This document shows positions 11,912 to 23,086 of a stretch of 64,000 bases of DNA, piece by piece (the first letter of the stretch is position 1; each line of letters starts with the position of its first letter). Source of the DNA: Karstenula rhodostoma CBS 690.94. Its lineage: Eukaryota; Ascomycota; Dothideomycetes; Pleosporales; Didymosphaeriaceae. The notes beneath the pieces were generated by a model. The model saw nothing but the letters and a program-made list of their open reading frames with translations. It did no database searches and was not told where the DNA came from. Made by a program: the position numbers and the translations under genes. The stretch lies in the NCBI GenBank assembly GCA_010093485.1, contig MU001492.1:1225122-1289121 (forward strand). Direction: 5' to 3'.

Positions 11912-13010
11912 GAGTTTCAGTTTGACAGCGGACAACAAACTATCCCGGTTGCAGTAGTGGTGGCTGAACGCCTCCCATGGATCCTAAGCGAATAGCTTTC
12001 GCGCACCGTCGAGGCTATGAGGCGTTTCTAGCGTCGACTTGCTCCACCGTATTCGCTAAGGAACGAGCTGCGCAGATCTTCACCACCACGTATCATCGAG
12101 CATGAGTGCCACAAATGGATTGCCGCGGAGTCACTTTCCAAGTCCGGGTGGAAAGTGCGGACTGCCAGCCCCACCAAGTCCGTAATGATCGATACTCAAC
12201 AAGATTGGGTACTACCTCAGTCGCCGACGTATCAGTCTGAAGAAGGTCAGCCATCTTTGAGAGCGGTTCGATATGATCGATACCGGTACTAGTGGCGCCA
12301 AAATTCGACCACGAGCGAGCGCAAGTGGGCCAAATCACTTTGGGCCTTTTACTGCTTCACGCACACGAATCTGCTTACAGGATGCGCAGCGACTATCACC
12401 GGAGGGAGTATCAGAGCGGCTGGAACTTCAGCGGGAAAGCTGTACGCACATCAATGGCGTGTTTCTTTTTTTTTAGGACAAGCGAAGGCGTTTGGAGGAA
12501 CAATAGCATGGGAGGGATGATATCCACGGCAGTGCGCTGCATGCATTTGAAGGAGTAACGACCAATGTACGATGGGGAGGCACGATGAGAAATGGAACGA
12601 AAGGGATGCGGAGAAATGAAGATATGGTTGGATGATCGACCAGCCCATCTGGGTATGTACGTCTCTCACTTTGTCACGCAATTGAGAAAGCTTCCAACAT
12701 ATGCCCATGACCCTTGCAGATGGACGTGCAGTGCGTATCCAATCTCAGTTTATGCTCGATTCTTACAATTCGCTCATCTCAGAGTCCGCACACAAGCAGG
12801 TCAACATCTGTACTCTGATCATGTTTGTATCCCAATGCCATCGCCCTTTCATCCTACCGCGGCGCTTACAATCCTGCTACAGAAACATGAGTGCCCTATG
12901 TTGTGCCAGGACCCACAATACCAATACCAATACCGCATGCCGCACGCCTTCGACCTCGTCGTTTCTTATAGCTCCCACGCACCCGATCCTCCGCCCACCT
13001 TTCCCTTCCC
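11912..13010. other. Intergenic region between convergent genes, no gene seen
   Basis: About 1.1 kb between the 3' ends of a plus-strand regulator and a minus-strand orphan gene. It should hold both 3' UTRs. A long plus-strand ORF at 12592-13455 overlaps the neighbouring coding exon antisense and is judged a shadow. Confidence 0.5.
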
Positions 13011-15264
13011 TCAGCGCTCCCACAGCCAAACCGGCAAGACCTCCTTGTCAGGCTGGATCCCCACATGCCCGGCCTGGAACCAATACTCCCGCTTGACATG
13101 CGCGCAGAACGCCCCGAACAGCTCCTCGATCCCTCGCTCGTTCCACGCGTCCGATCGGCCACCGCGAGTCGCCTTCCTGCGGCTTATGTCACGCTTGGGC
13201 AAGTTCGACACGTTGACGTTGGACAGAGCGTGGAATGCGGGGTCAGCGTCGCCGGGCGTTTTCTTCCATGCGCGGCCTTTGCCGTTGTATCGCGCCTTTT
13301 CCGGGAGAGCCGTGATGCCGTCGTGGTGGTCGGTTAGCTTGACATGGTCAACTTGTTCGACGTCGTCGGGAGAGGTGGGGGCCATAACGATGTCGCCGTC
13401 CGCGTCGACGCTTGAGTCCTTCGGGGAGTCCTTCGCGGGGGCTGCATCGGCGTAGATCTGGTGGACGGCTGCGTAGACGTACTCCCCACCGCTCATCACG
13501 ATGTGCCGCTCGTCGCCTCCGCTTGGCAGCGTGGGTTTGTCTTCTTTCAGCTGTTCCACGAGGTCGGGAAGAGTGGCGTCGGGATTGTCCGTGTGGTCTG
13601 CGATGATGTTCTCCATGGCGATGGCGAGGCCTTTCATGAAAGGGGCAAGTTGGGATGCGGTAAGGATTGGGAAGCCTGGGAAATGTACTTCGGGGGGAGG
13701 TCGAGGTGCGGTCAAGGTCGTGATCTCGGGGTCGGACTCCCAGGCTGCGTCTTCGTCGTCGCTAGTGATTTCTGGAACAGACTGAAGTGCAAACAGCGAC
13801 GCGCTCAGACCGCTATCAGCGTTGGCAGTATCAGAAGTGCGAATTTTGCTCTCATTGCGGGACTGACGAGTGTGTGCACCACTCGTGGACGGACTCAGTT
13901 CCAGCTTCTTCCGCTCCGTCTTTTTCTTTCTTGCATTCAGAGCATCCAGCAGCTTCTCGGGCGAAACCTTCAGCTTCACTACCAGCGCCTCCCTCGGCTT
14001 TCCGTTCACCAACAACAACCGCGCGTGAGGCTTCTTCTTGTAGTTTCCGTTATCGTCGAGGTTCTCAAATCCGGAAAGGCCCTCTGAAGGGTCGACCACC
14101 TCAGTTACGCTTAATTCGGAAGGAGCGTTGATATGGGAACGCTTCATCTCGGTGTCCGACTCATCAGAGTCGACGACAATCTCTGCGGATTTGAACTTGC
14201 GGCGTTTCCTGCGAGCAGGCTTATTCTCTTTGGGCGGGGTGTCGCGACGCTTGGGTGCCGGCGCCTTCGGGGGTGGTCGTTTTGCGTTTGCGGGCGCGAA
14301 GCCTGATGCAAGGCCAGTAGCGGAAGAGGCTGCAATTGAGGTGGATGTCCACGTACCCATGGAGCTAAGCGGGTCGAAAGGAGACACAGAGCGAGAAGGG
14401 GGGAGTGGGCGTGCGTCGTCGTTGCCTTTTGTATCTGCCTGCGGCTGCTGGACCCCTTCCAGAGAATCGGTACTCGCGCTGCCTGCCTTGTGGGTGCTGG
14501 AGAGATCGACCGCTGCATTTTTCGCAATCGCGCGTTGTTTTGCGAGGCTCTGGACGAACTGGTCGGACGCCGTTTTCCGAATCTTCTCTTCCGACCATCC
14601 CGGATTTTGTGCCTTCACATTGTCCAGGATCTGCTTTAAACTGGGGGGTTTGGTGCCTTCAGGCACTTTGCGCTTGCCTTTCGTGTATTTGGCCGTCGTA
14701 ACGGCCGCTGTTCCCACTTCTTGTGATGCTGGCGAGGATCCTGAATAGCCTGATACGGATACTGTCTCCTGGTCCTCGGCCGAAAGTAACTCTGAATTTC
14801 GTAGCCGTGAAGTATCGTCTACCTGTTGTGAGTGCGACATATGCGCAACCGGGCGAGCAGACGACTCGTGCTCATCGTGTTGATCGTTCTCCCCCGTTGC
14901 TGCACCGACTTTCGAGGACGACTGTCCATTATGTTAAGGAAAATATTCAGGACAAGTTCAGAGTAAGACTCACCTGAGCCGTGTTCCTAACACGGCTCAC
15001 TCCCTTCTTAAACTTGTTCCCCGCATCCAACAGGCTGCCCACGTCTAGCATTAATTTCTTGAGGACCTTCACCACCGGTTCACGCGCAGCAACAGCTTTC
15101 TTTGTATCAAACACGCCAGCTTCGAAGAGGCGAGTTATCTCACCGTGGTGTGTTTGCGAGGGATTGGACGCGTAGTAGTCCCTACGCGTGTAGAGCTCGA
15201 GAATGGCCTCGGCGTTGGATAGAGTCTCGTTGGCAATCGCCATCACGAGTGGCGAATGCTCCAT
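13011..15264 (-). CDS. Unrecognised fungal protein, helical N-terminus plus charged nuclear-type body
   Basis: Two exons, 15264-14974 and 14921-13011, joined in phase 0 by a 52-nt intron, give 733 residues. The first 97 residues are mostly helical (MEHSPLVMAIANETLSNAEA onward, then RNTAQ at the splice). The second exon is low complexity and highly charged. It has patches such as KGKRKVPEG, PARRKRRKFKSAE and NARKKKTERKKLE that look like nuclear localisation signals, acidic runs (VVDSDESDTEMK, SDDEDAAWESD), and a more ordered C-terminus with aromatic residues near FGAFCAHVKREYWF and a final WLWER. No family was recognised. An in-frame ATG at 15408 would add 48 Arg/Pro-rich residues; the 15264 ATG was preferred because the extension looks like UTR. 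Reading the exons as two separate genes would be wrong, since the splice restores one frame. Confidence 0.75.
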
Positions 15265-15847
15265 TGCGAGAGATGTCTGTGAACCTAAGTGTTTCAGTAG
15301 GTGCTTCAGACGGCGACGGCGAGGATTGGTGTTTGTGTCGGGCGAGGGGATTGGAGGTGAGTGGATCTGTCGAAGATGATGTTTGTTTTGCTCCACGGAC
15401 CTGCGCACGAGGCACCCGGGAAAAGCTCTTTCTATTCGAGTTGATCCTGCAGCTTTTAATTGGAGCGCAAGGTGTTATGATTAAATCTTTGGGTTACAGT
15501 TGTTCGCTAAGATTTCTTCACGCGCCGGTGAAACATTCTTTTGGTCTTCCCAAAGTCGATACTCGAGCGTGGTCGGCATATTTGTGTTGACTTTCACCTC
15601 ACTCCTAAGGTTGCTACTAATTATATAAGAGCGATGCTTTAAGCAATGCTTTACCGCGTGTGAAGCCTGTGTGCCTCCATGGAATACCTCTCACGTGGCG
15701 TGCTGAGGGGCATGAAACGTCGACAGCACCAACGAGAACCTCGACTCCCAAAATTGAGCGAAAGTAAATACTGGGTGTTTAATATACTCGTGACATATTG
15801 AAACTACACTAGATCGTGGTTGCTATACGCTAGTTTCTAACAACCGG
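15265..15847. other. Intergenic region, no gene seen
   Basis: About 580 nt between the start of the orphan gene at 15264 and the stop of the dehydrogenase at 15848. It contains the orphan gene's promoter or 5' UTR, with an A/T-rich stretch near 15620 (attatataag). Confidence 0.45.
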
Positions 15848-16987
15848 TCACCAGGCAAACTTCTCGCCAACCAACTTCTCAGAGAGTTCCCACAGCCTCT
15901 CCGCCTCTTTCCTCGAGCACGCCCGAACGTTTGCCATTTCAGAGATCTTGCAATCAATCATGTAGGCACCATACACCCTGCCATCCTTCTCCTCGTTGAC
16001 AGCCTCGCCAAGCTTCGGATCAAGTGCCGCCGTCAAGCTCGTAGAAGACCCCGCACCTTGAGTCTTGTACTTGGCCATCCCTTGCTTTTTCATCTCTGAC
16101 AACGCCTGTTCCATCTCCTTCCCGAGGTCTCTGACCAATTCCGTTTGAATGATTCCTGGGTGAACAGCGATACTAACAATGCCGTGTTTCTGATACAATC
16201 GGTCGGACAGGGCAATCGAGAAGAGGACGTTGGCGGCCTTGGACTGATTGTACCCTTCAAGCGGAACGTACGATCTCTCCAGGACGTCACTGAACCCCCA
16301 CCTACTCAACATCTGCTCATTTGGGCGCTCTTCTTCTGGTAAGTCTTTGTTGAGCTTGTCGAAGTTGACGTCGCTCCAACGGATTCCTGCAACTAGCGGT
16401 GACAAAGAGGACACGTTCACAACGCGAGTTGCGCCACGCGGATTGCGCTGTGCGGCGGCTATCAACTTCGGCATCAGAAGGGAGGTGAAGAGGAAGTGTC
16501 CGATGTGGTTGGTACCAAAGTGCATTTCGATGCCCTCTGCTGTGAGTTGCCGTTCTGGCAAACCCATGAGGCCAGCCGAGTTGACGATAATGTCGATCGC
16601 ATCCACGTCTTTCCAGGAAAGAACCTCGGCGGCAGCATCGCGCACTGATTTTTGGGACGACAGATTGAGGATCAGAGGGCGGTAGTCGACTCCAGGATAT
16701 TCTGTCTTGAGCTTTTCAACAGTCTCTTGGGTTTTCGAGGATGTGCGGCTAGCAAGTATCAAGTGCGCTGGGGACTGAGACGCCTATGCGGTGTTAGTCT
16801 ATTCCATCGCTAATAGCTAATGAGGATTCTTTTAGCTTACGAAGGCTTGCAATGTGGTGTATCCGATGCCACCGCTGTTTGCGCCTGTAACAATGATAGT
16901 CTTACCGCGAATTCCATCAGCGAAGGCTTTAGCGACTTCGAGGGCCTCGGTGTCGTGTCCAAACTCGGCGTATGTAGTGGAAGGCAT
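15848..16987 (-). CDS. Short-chain dehydrogenase/reductase (SDR)
   Basis: Two exons, 16987-16841 and 16783-15848 (intron 57 nt, phase 0), encode 360 residues. SDR hallmarks are all present: the nucleotide-binding glycine motif TGANSGGIG (34-42), the structural NSAG (117-120), a catalytic Ser in VNVSS (near 174), and YNQSK with Tyr227 and Lys231. It should be a cytosolic NAD(P)-dependent oxidoreductase of the retinol-dehydrogenase/WW-oxidoreductase-like group common in fungi; the substrate is unknown. The glycine motif has one more Gly than classical TGxxxGxG, a variant also seen in other fungal SDRs (for example TGVxPGGLG types). Start at 16987 was preferred to an ATG 39 nt upstream because the downstream Met gives the usual short N-terminus. 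Confidence 0.9.
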
Positions 16988-17609
16988 TTTGATATAGCGC
17001 GATCTTGTTGTGATTCTCAAGTTCAATCACTGTCAACGGAAGGAAGACGAACTGTTGTATGCTCTTCAAAAGGCGAACTGTAGAGCTACTTATACCCCCC
17101 ATTTCTTCAAGCTCGTCATCGTCATTCTCCTCCCCTTCACCATCAACCAATCCGAGATTTGCAACCGAATCTGGGAACGCTCCTAGGAGGTCGTAGGCAG
17201 TTGTGGTGGAGTAGTCGTTGTTCCCGCTATCTCCGCGTCCTAGGCCTTCACATCAGTGAGCGAACCCTAACAGGTCTAGTGCAACCGCTCTGACCAATAA
17301 GAGATTTACTACCGGATACGGCATAGCTTCCCTTTTCCACCTGTGCTTTGTACGAGTGAGTCATGCCTAGGGGTAATGGAAATCGATCTGGAATATTTCA
17401 AGGTTTAATACGGCGTTAAGCTGAGTAATGGTAAACAAACAAAATTCTTCAACAGTATACCAGCACCCAGAGAACCGAAGCTGTTGCATCCTGAGATCAT
17501 GTGGAACAGGCTCAAGCGCTGCGTGCATGAACAAAACACTGGGACCTCCCGATGTCCTCACCCCGTCCAACCGCTGCCACAAGACTTCTAGTTACTTTTA
17601 TCAATAGGT
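16988..17609. other. Intergenic region, no gene seen
   Basis: About 620 nt between the divergent SDR start and the first degraded RING-finger locus. No conserved ORF was recognised. Confidence 0.4.
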
Positions 17610-18399
17610 ATGAATTTTATTGACCATACATCGTCAGTGGAAAGTAACTCTCATTATGCTGAAGCGGCTAACGTAGCCGAAACCCCTATCAAATCCGGAG
17701 ACGTCGTTAGTTCGTTAGGGTCGTCGTCCAGCACTCGCGAGCCTACCGCGTATTGTATTGACTGAAGGCCATTCGATTCTCTATGTCTAGCTGTCATTGG
17801 TATGCCTTGATCAACTTGTATCGAACGAAGAGCGGACCATTTCTAAGTTTCCCCAATGCGGGTCTGTCCGCGAAGTGCGATCTAGCCTCGATTTATTGAT
17901 CCAATCGTTTCGAGACAGCGGGCTAGAAAGCTCCTATTGCCATAGTCTGCCAGTAAGTTTTGCGTCGATCTGTGCAACATACTACCAACATCACGAGGAA
18001 CATGTCAGAGAGGAACTAGTCTATCTCTTATCCATTCTGAAAGCCTTCTACGCGATGACACTCCGCATGTATGCCGCTGGTGAGCTTGATGTTCTTTCGG
18101 CAGACGCCATGTCCTGTCAACTGGCTGCCCGTCTGGAGGGCAGGGTCTTCCAACCAATCGTTCTTGAGATTCTTGAAGCGCAGGCTCATATTGGAGGCTT
18201 TCTCAGTCAGGAAGCGCTCAAACGATATGAATACAAGTTCGTCGACGCAATGGAGCGATACATCCAGACGCACGATGAATTGAGTCAGGTACCTAAAGGC
18301 GGTCCTTTCGGCGACTATCATTACAAGATGGCGTCAATGGTCAGGTCTCCATTCTCTGATCACGTGCTCAATGAGCTTATCGATTTCTCGACAGACTAG
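17610..18399 (+). pseudogene. Degraded RING-finger protein gene, copy 1
   Basis: An ATG at 17610 starts a 51-codon frame rich in Ser and Ala that hits TGA. A second frame opens at 17791 and runs 200 codons to a stop at 18399 but has no ATG near its 5' end, and no intron joining the two in phase was found. The second frame reads VCLDQLV ... FPQCGSV ... SSLDLLIQSF. This follows the spacing of a RING core (C-x2-C ... CGHxFHxxCLDxxI) with the first Cys, the His and other ligands replaced. A well-formed helical C-terminus follows (ARLEGRVFQPIVLEILEAQA onward to ELIDFSTD). The locus is therefore read as a decaying ubiquitin-ligase-type gene; a missed exon structure is the alternative. Confidence 0.45.
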
Positions 18400-18477
18400 G
18401 CTCTATCGCGGACTTAAAAGAAGTGGTCCGGCTTTGCTGAAGCTTTCTTAGTAACAGTTGCAGGGTTCTTTATATAC

Positions 18478-18930
18478 ACCAGTCCCCTTCTCGTCCCGCA
18501 TGTCCCCAAAGGTGAGGAACTGGAAGACGATGAGGCTTTAGATTAAAATTACTGGGAGGAATTCGAACCGGACGATCTCACGGGTGTATTCCAGGGACCC
18601 GAGGGTACTTTTATAGATGAAGTTGGTTAGGTTGCTCACTATCCTGGGAATCAAATGTGCATTATCTGCCGAGAAAAGCAAGTTAGTGTGCCCAAGCTCA
18701 ACGTTTGCATCCACGTATTTTGCGAGGATTGTCTGACAAACCAACTCAATTCGCAGCATGGCTCGCGCTATCCCTGCGCTGTTTTCCGCCTTGAGCTCTT
18801 CACTGATGAAGAAACATTTTTGGATGATCACTTGTATGAGACGCTTCACCATGAACTGAACATGAAGTTGCTCTCTAGCGGCGTGTACGAGGAGAGATTT
18901 TCCTTTGTTTCCTTTTTGACTCTTTCTTAA
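18478..18930 (+). pseudogene. Degraded RING-finger gene, copy 2
   Basis: One plus-strand frame is protein-like over about 450 nt but has an in-frame TAA near 18543 and a TAG near 18630. It contains an acidic stretch (KGEELEDDEALD), then YWEEFEPDDLTGVFQGPEG, then the core MCIICREKQVSVPKLNVC ... HVFCEDC ... RYPCAVFR. That core fits RING C3HC4 spacing, except that the last Cys pair reads C-A-V-F, so one zinc ligand is missing. It lies just 80 nt after copy 1 in the same orientation, suggesting a tandem duplicate. A 45-nt GT..AG stretch could remove the second stop, but not the first nor the missing ligand. From the internal ATG at 18655 a 91-residue protein could still be made. Confidence 0.45.
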
Positions 18931-19030
18931 CGCGCCTAGATACCATGGCCAAGCTCCCAAGGCTACTTCTGTACTACACACGGCTTTTTCTTTCTCCATG
19001 GGACACTGGAACCTGAATTCAGGGCTTTCG

Positions 19031-19065
<35 letters not shown>

Positions 19066-19350
19066 ACTGATACACACGACGTGCACAATTCCTAGCAAAA
19101 ATATTTATATTCGACGTCCTACTTGAATAGGTAACATTTCGACCATTCCTTGACATCCAAAATCCTGTCAAAATCTCGTGAAGTAGGCTTTACCTCCCAT
19201 TCCCGATCAAGACTTCCTCCCATTTTCATGTTGATTGAGGACACCAAGCAATCTCTTCCACGCTTTGAGGCCCTCCATGTGCCAAATTGTTGTCCATGCA
19301 GACATGAAGATGTACACAGCAGCTCAGTACTCACGTTAGGGGCAAAGCCC
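18931..19350. other. Intergenic region with homopolymer tract
   Basis: About 420 nt between the RING remnant and the stop codon of the coiled-coil gene. It holds a run of 27 T (19035-19061) and, on the minus strand, the 3' UTR of the coiled-coil gene. Confidence 0.5.
19035..19061 (-). repeat. 27-nt poly(T) run (poly(A) on the minus strand)
   Basis: An uninterrupted run of 27 T on the plus strand. On the minus strand it is an A-run about 290 nt downstream of the stop codon of the coiled-coil gene, the place where a poly(A) tail would sit on a reverse-transcribed copy. That gene has an intron, however, so it is not itself a processed retrocopy. Confidence 0.9.
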
Positions 19351-19353
19351 CTA
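19337..19353 (-). other. Perfect hairpin over the stop codon of the coiled-coil gene
   Basis: TAGGGGC AAA GCCCCTA: a 7-bp perfect stem with a 3-nt loop. Its last three plus-strand bases (19351-19353) are the TAG stop of the minus-strand coiled-coil gene, so the mRNA folds directly at its stop. Function unknown; chance is possible. Confidence 0.6.
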
Positions 19354-21723
19354 CCGCGTGCATAGGTTGTATAGGGCAGAGTACCAAAGGAAGAAGAGCT
19401 TGCTCAGGAAGGCCGCTATGCCTTCACTACCACCAGCTGTATCAGGCATGTGATGGGCGACTGTAGTCGCCTCATCATCCAAGCATGCAGCGCAACAGGT
19501 GCATGTGCTTTTCGGTAGTTTGTTCGGCATCTCTTCCGTTACGGGTAAGTGCTCATTCACAGACTCGAGGTGGCTAGAAATTTCCGCAGTCATCTTTCCC
19601 AACGTGTTCTGGAAGGTGTTCAGCTGCGCTTTATCTCGCGTAGATAAACGGAGGGTGACGGTGCGAGGGCGAGGTTGGGATACGATATCGACTGTGCCAT
19701 CCGCTGTACCAGGCTCAGCTTCTTCAGCAGTCACCAACGACTTTTCGAGGGACGTCTGGCGCTCGGATACCACTCGAACGTCACGCTTGATGTCATCGGA
19801 GTCGCTTAGCAAGCGAGACAAAGTTTCTGTGAGGCCTTGTAAGGTATCTTGCACGGCGGCGATGCGAGCAGCGTTTTTGGCGATATTGGTATTCGATGAC
19901 GAGACAAACATCTCGACTAGGCGAGCTAGGTGAGATATACGATCGATCATGGACGCTTCAGTCAACGCTAGCTTATTGGACATGGCTTCGATGTTGTTAC
20001 CGAACTTGTCGCTCTTCTCCAAGATCGCTTCCATGGTGGCCGTGCAGTTCTTGTTTTCGATCGTGGAAAGCCCTGGAATCTGGCGGGTGTGATCTGAAAT
20101 TTTCGCAAGCTGGTTCAGAATTGCATGTGTGTTGCCGCGAGTGAAGACTAAGTTTTTGAATGTCTGTCCTGAATTGTCCAGGGTTTCCAGTTTCTGTTCC
20201 AGGTTTTGGAGTTTCTTTATGATGTCTGCACTGGAGCAAACTGCAGCCTTGTTGACAGTCGCGGCCATTTCGGTCGTGATGAGTTCGGTTTGATCATCTT
20301 GGCTCTTGTATATACGCTGCTCCATTGCTGAGATCCCGGAGGAAGTACACATAGCCTCTTTGGTACTGTCCATAGTAGACTGAATCGCTACGAGACGCTC
20401 TTTGACAGCGTCCAATTCGTTCTTTTGGGACCCGCAGAGGCGCCGCTCCATCGCGGCCATATCGGAAGATGATGATATCTGATTCCGATCGACAGTAGCG
20501 ACACGTGAGATGACACTGCCGATTTTGTCCTCGATATCGGTAAGCTTTGTTGTGACATTCGATTGCACGCGTTCCAAGTGCGTCGAAACAGCCATTATTT
20601 GTTCGCTCGCCTGTCCAAGAACAACCTCCTTGATGGTAGACAATTGGGAACTCACAGAGTCAGCTCGGTCGTTCGAAAGTTGAATAGTCTCCTCAATCTT
20701 GAGAAGACGACCCTTGGTCTCCACTGCGTTTTCATGGACTTTGTCTCCAATGGTTGAGAAGCCATTCCGGAGCGCATTGGAATTCTCTGTGTTTGGTGTT
20801 CCAGCCTCACGAACATGGGTCTCGACATTGCCCACAGTATCTCCAATGTTGCGAAGTTGCTGGGCCATATTGTAGACGCTATCCTTAACACCTGCTTCGA
20901 ACTTTGATGAGCGTTTCTCGATGTTTTGGAAGTGTTCTTTCGTCGCTGCGGTAGCATCACCATGTGCCGTCCAAAGTTCGTCGATACGCGTTCCGTGTCC
21001 TCGGAGCATGTTTGTGTTATTGTTTGTTGTGTTAACGAGAGTGGTTATGCTCGTCTCGATGCGCGGAAAGAACTTTGCCTTGTCCTCTATGGTCTGCTCG
21101 ATGTTTGCAACGTCCGATGTGATGAGATCGAACCGCTTATTGGTGGTCACTGAACTCTCGTCAACCTTCTCGCGCAGTGCCGCTATATATGTCACAACCC
21201 CAAAAATGTGTTGCTGAATCTGCTTGCTATCGTTCAAGAGTTGTGTTTCCATCTCGGAAAGCTGCTCTTCGAGGAGCTTCTTGTCGCTCAAGCGCTCTTG
21301 TTCCATGCTGTCCAGGAGTGCAACAATTTTTTTCAGCGTCGGAATTACAGGGTCATCCATGCGTGCAGAGAGGGTGGAAGTGTCGGCAGAGATCTTTGCA
21401 GTATCCTCAAGGATTTGGCTGGTGTTGTCAACGACGTGGTCATCTTCGGCCATGACTTCACCGCGCGCTTGATTGAGCCGGTCAACGAGATTTTGTAGTT
21501 TCTCCTCGATGTTTCCGATAGGTCCAACCTTCAAGTTTGCAATGACTGCCTCCAGGTCTTGGGCGGTCTCCGCAAAGCGGTCGGTAGGAATCGTCACTCC
21601 TAGTAAAATAAGCTATGTACCTCGATGAAGATGAAAGATATACTTACCGCCCTGTTGGATGTCAGCCACGCTAAAGCTGCCTTCGAGGGACTCCACGGAA
21701 AACTCGCTCATCGCAGCAGACAT
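19351..21723 (-). CDS. Large coiled-coil protein with hydrophobic C-terminus, family unknown
   Basis: Two exons, 21723-21648 and 21599-19351 (intron 48 nt, phase 1), encode 774 residues. The short first exon gives MSAAMSEFSVESLEGSFS and a few more residues. Nearly all the rest is heptad-like helix rich in Glu, Asp, Asn, Thr, Ile and Leu with very few prolines (for example KKIVALLDSMEQERLSDKKL and LLSDSDDIKRDVRVV), as in filament or tether proteins. Near the C-terminus a Cys cluster (STCTCCAACLDD) precedes a hydrophobic segment (IAAFLSKLFFLWYSALYNL) that could be a tail anchor. There is no signal peptide. The family was not recognised. The stop codon lies inside a perfect 7-bp hairpin. Confidence 0.8.
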
Positions 21724-22515
21724 GATGAGTGGCGTGATGGAATACCCGGGTGATGGACTTAGGTGATGAGCTTATATAGACGGGCGTTTATGTACCCTGG
21801 GGAGTGTTGGAGAATACGCTAGTCACCGAATTGCGATCCGAGTGCTTGATCAGGTAACGTGATTGACTTTCACTCGACTGGGCACTGGCCGCCTCCCTAT
21901 TGTCTTCCACAACCCCGTGATCCCCAAATGGGCACTGCCAAGACTGTGGAACTTGTGGTAGTTTGATATTCCTATGGAGTACAAAACAAGTGGCTGAATT
22001 GTAATATCTAGATTCGAATCTCGCTGAACGGCCAATTCAGCGGCAAACTATGTCATAGATACCTAAAGGTATTCTTCAAACTATACGGCATATATTTCGC
22101 ATATACCAAAGTCTTTCCATAAGAAGTAACCGGTTAAGATCCCGAACCATGCTTCGTGCTTCAGTCGAGAGAACTTGTAGAAAGAGATCAGCTCACGTTT
22201 AACACCTGGGCTATAAACTATGGTCAGGATGACAATCACCTTGCGTACGGAAGCGTTGGAAATACCATCTCTTGCAGGCAAAGTTATATATGCTACAGCA
22301 GTGCTATGTCTAACAGGAAATTGAGCGGCCTGCGCAGAATCAGCAGGCCGAATGCTGTTTGACTACGTCATTTCCCTTTGGGTCGATCGGGACGGAGCGG
22401 TAGAATGCTCTTGCCTCGCCGCTCCTTCTGTCTCTGCACCTAAAGCAGTCCGTGCGTCGCCATCCCTCTCAAACAGACTCTTACCTGCTCTCGAAGTTTC
22501 GAGCTCCGAAACAAG
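21724..22515. other. Intergenic region between divergent genes
   Basis: About 790 nt between the divergent starts of the coiled-coil gene and the small gene at 22516. No ORF of note. A GATTCGAATC sequence near 22013 resembles a tRNA B box, but no tRNA folds around it. Confidence 0.45.
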
Positions 22516-23086
22516 ATGGCGTATAATGCCAACAACTTGTTGGCCGCCGTATCCAACGACCTCGCCACCGCAATGGCCCGCATTGCCCAGCTCCAAAGCC
22601 AATCGACTCCACAAGATATCTTCCAACAAGGGGATATCAACGACCTGAGGAGGGTTGTCGTCGGTCTGGAGGAGCAGATCAGGGTCGCCGTTCAGCACGC
22701 TAAGGAGGCTGAGATTGCAGCCAGGACCTGCCAGCTCCAACTCGAAGCATCGTAAGTCTCTATGCTACTGATTACAAGACGTTGGCTGAGAGAATCAAGT
22801 CACCATAACAGCATACTCAAAACTTTTAACGCAAAGATGGACAATTTCCAAAGGCTGCATCCGCTTCTCCACTACAAGACGGGCCAGCCGATTCCGAACT
22901 TCCCTCCCTCGAAGAGTCAAATCAACAAGCTGGAAGGTGAGCATCTGGCCGATATAATGCATGACATTGTACTCATTTCATCTAGCCCCCGAGCTGCAGA
23001 GGCTTCTCTTGTGTCTTGGGATGAATGCGAATGTCGAGAGCCTCCTCGAAGCACGCGTGCGCCTGATCGGCGCTGTCGGCTCTTAG
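22516..23086 (+). CDS. Small helical orphan protein (paralogue 1)
   Basis: Three exons (22516-22751, 22812-22936, 22986-23086; introns 60 and 49 nt, phases 2 and 1) encode 153 residues. The first exon is an amphipathic helix/coiled coil (DINDLRRVVVGLEEQIRVAV and beyond). The second contains HPLLHYKTGQPIPNFPPS, and the third ends with ELQRLLLCLGMNANVESLL... and a stop. No signal peptide, membrane segment or known domain. The order helix, P-L-x-H-Y...I-P-x-F-P, then a short helix is repeated with identical intron phases in the broken gene at 23584-24303, so these are two members of a small unnamed family. Confidence 0.75.

Noticed and set aside
12592..13455. Plus-strand ORF of 287 codons
   Set aside because: Its second half is antisense to the exon of the 13011-15264 gene, and the first half is low-complexity intergenic sequence.
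16885..16920. Extra Gly in the SDR nucleotide-binding motif (TGANSGGIG) as a novelty
   Set aside because: Similar spaced glycine motifs occur in other fungal SDRs, so it is not unusual enough to report.
22000..22060. tRNA-like B box (GATTCGAATC)
   Set aside because: The flanking bases do not form a T-arm stem and no A box or acceptor stem is found.
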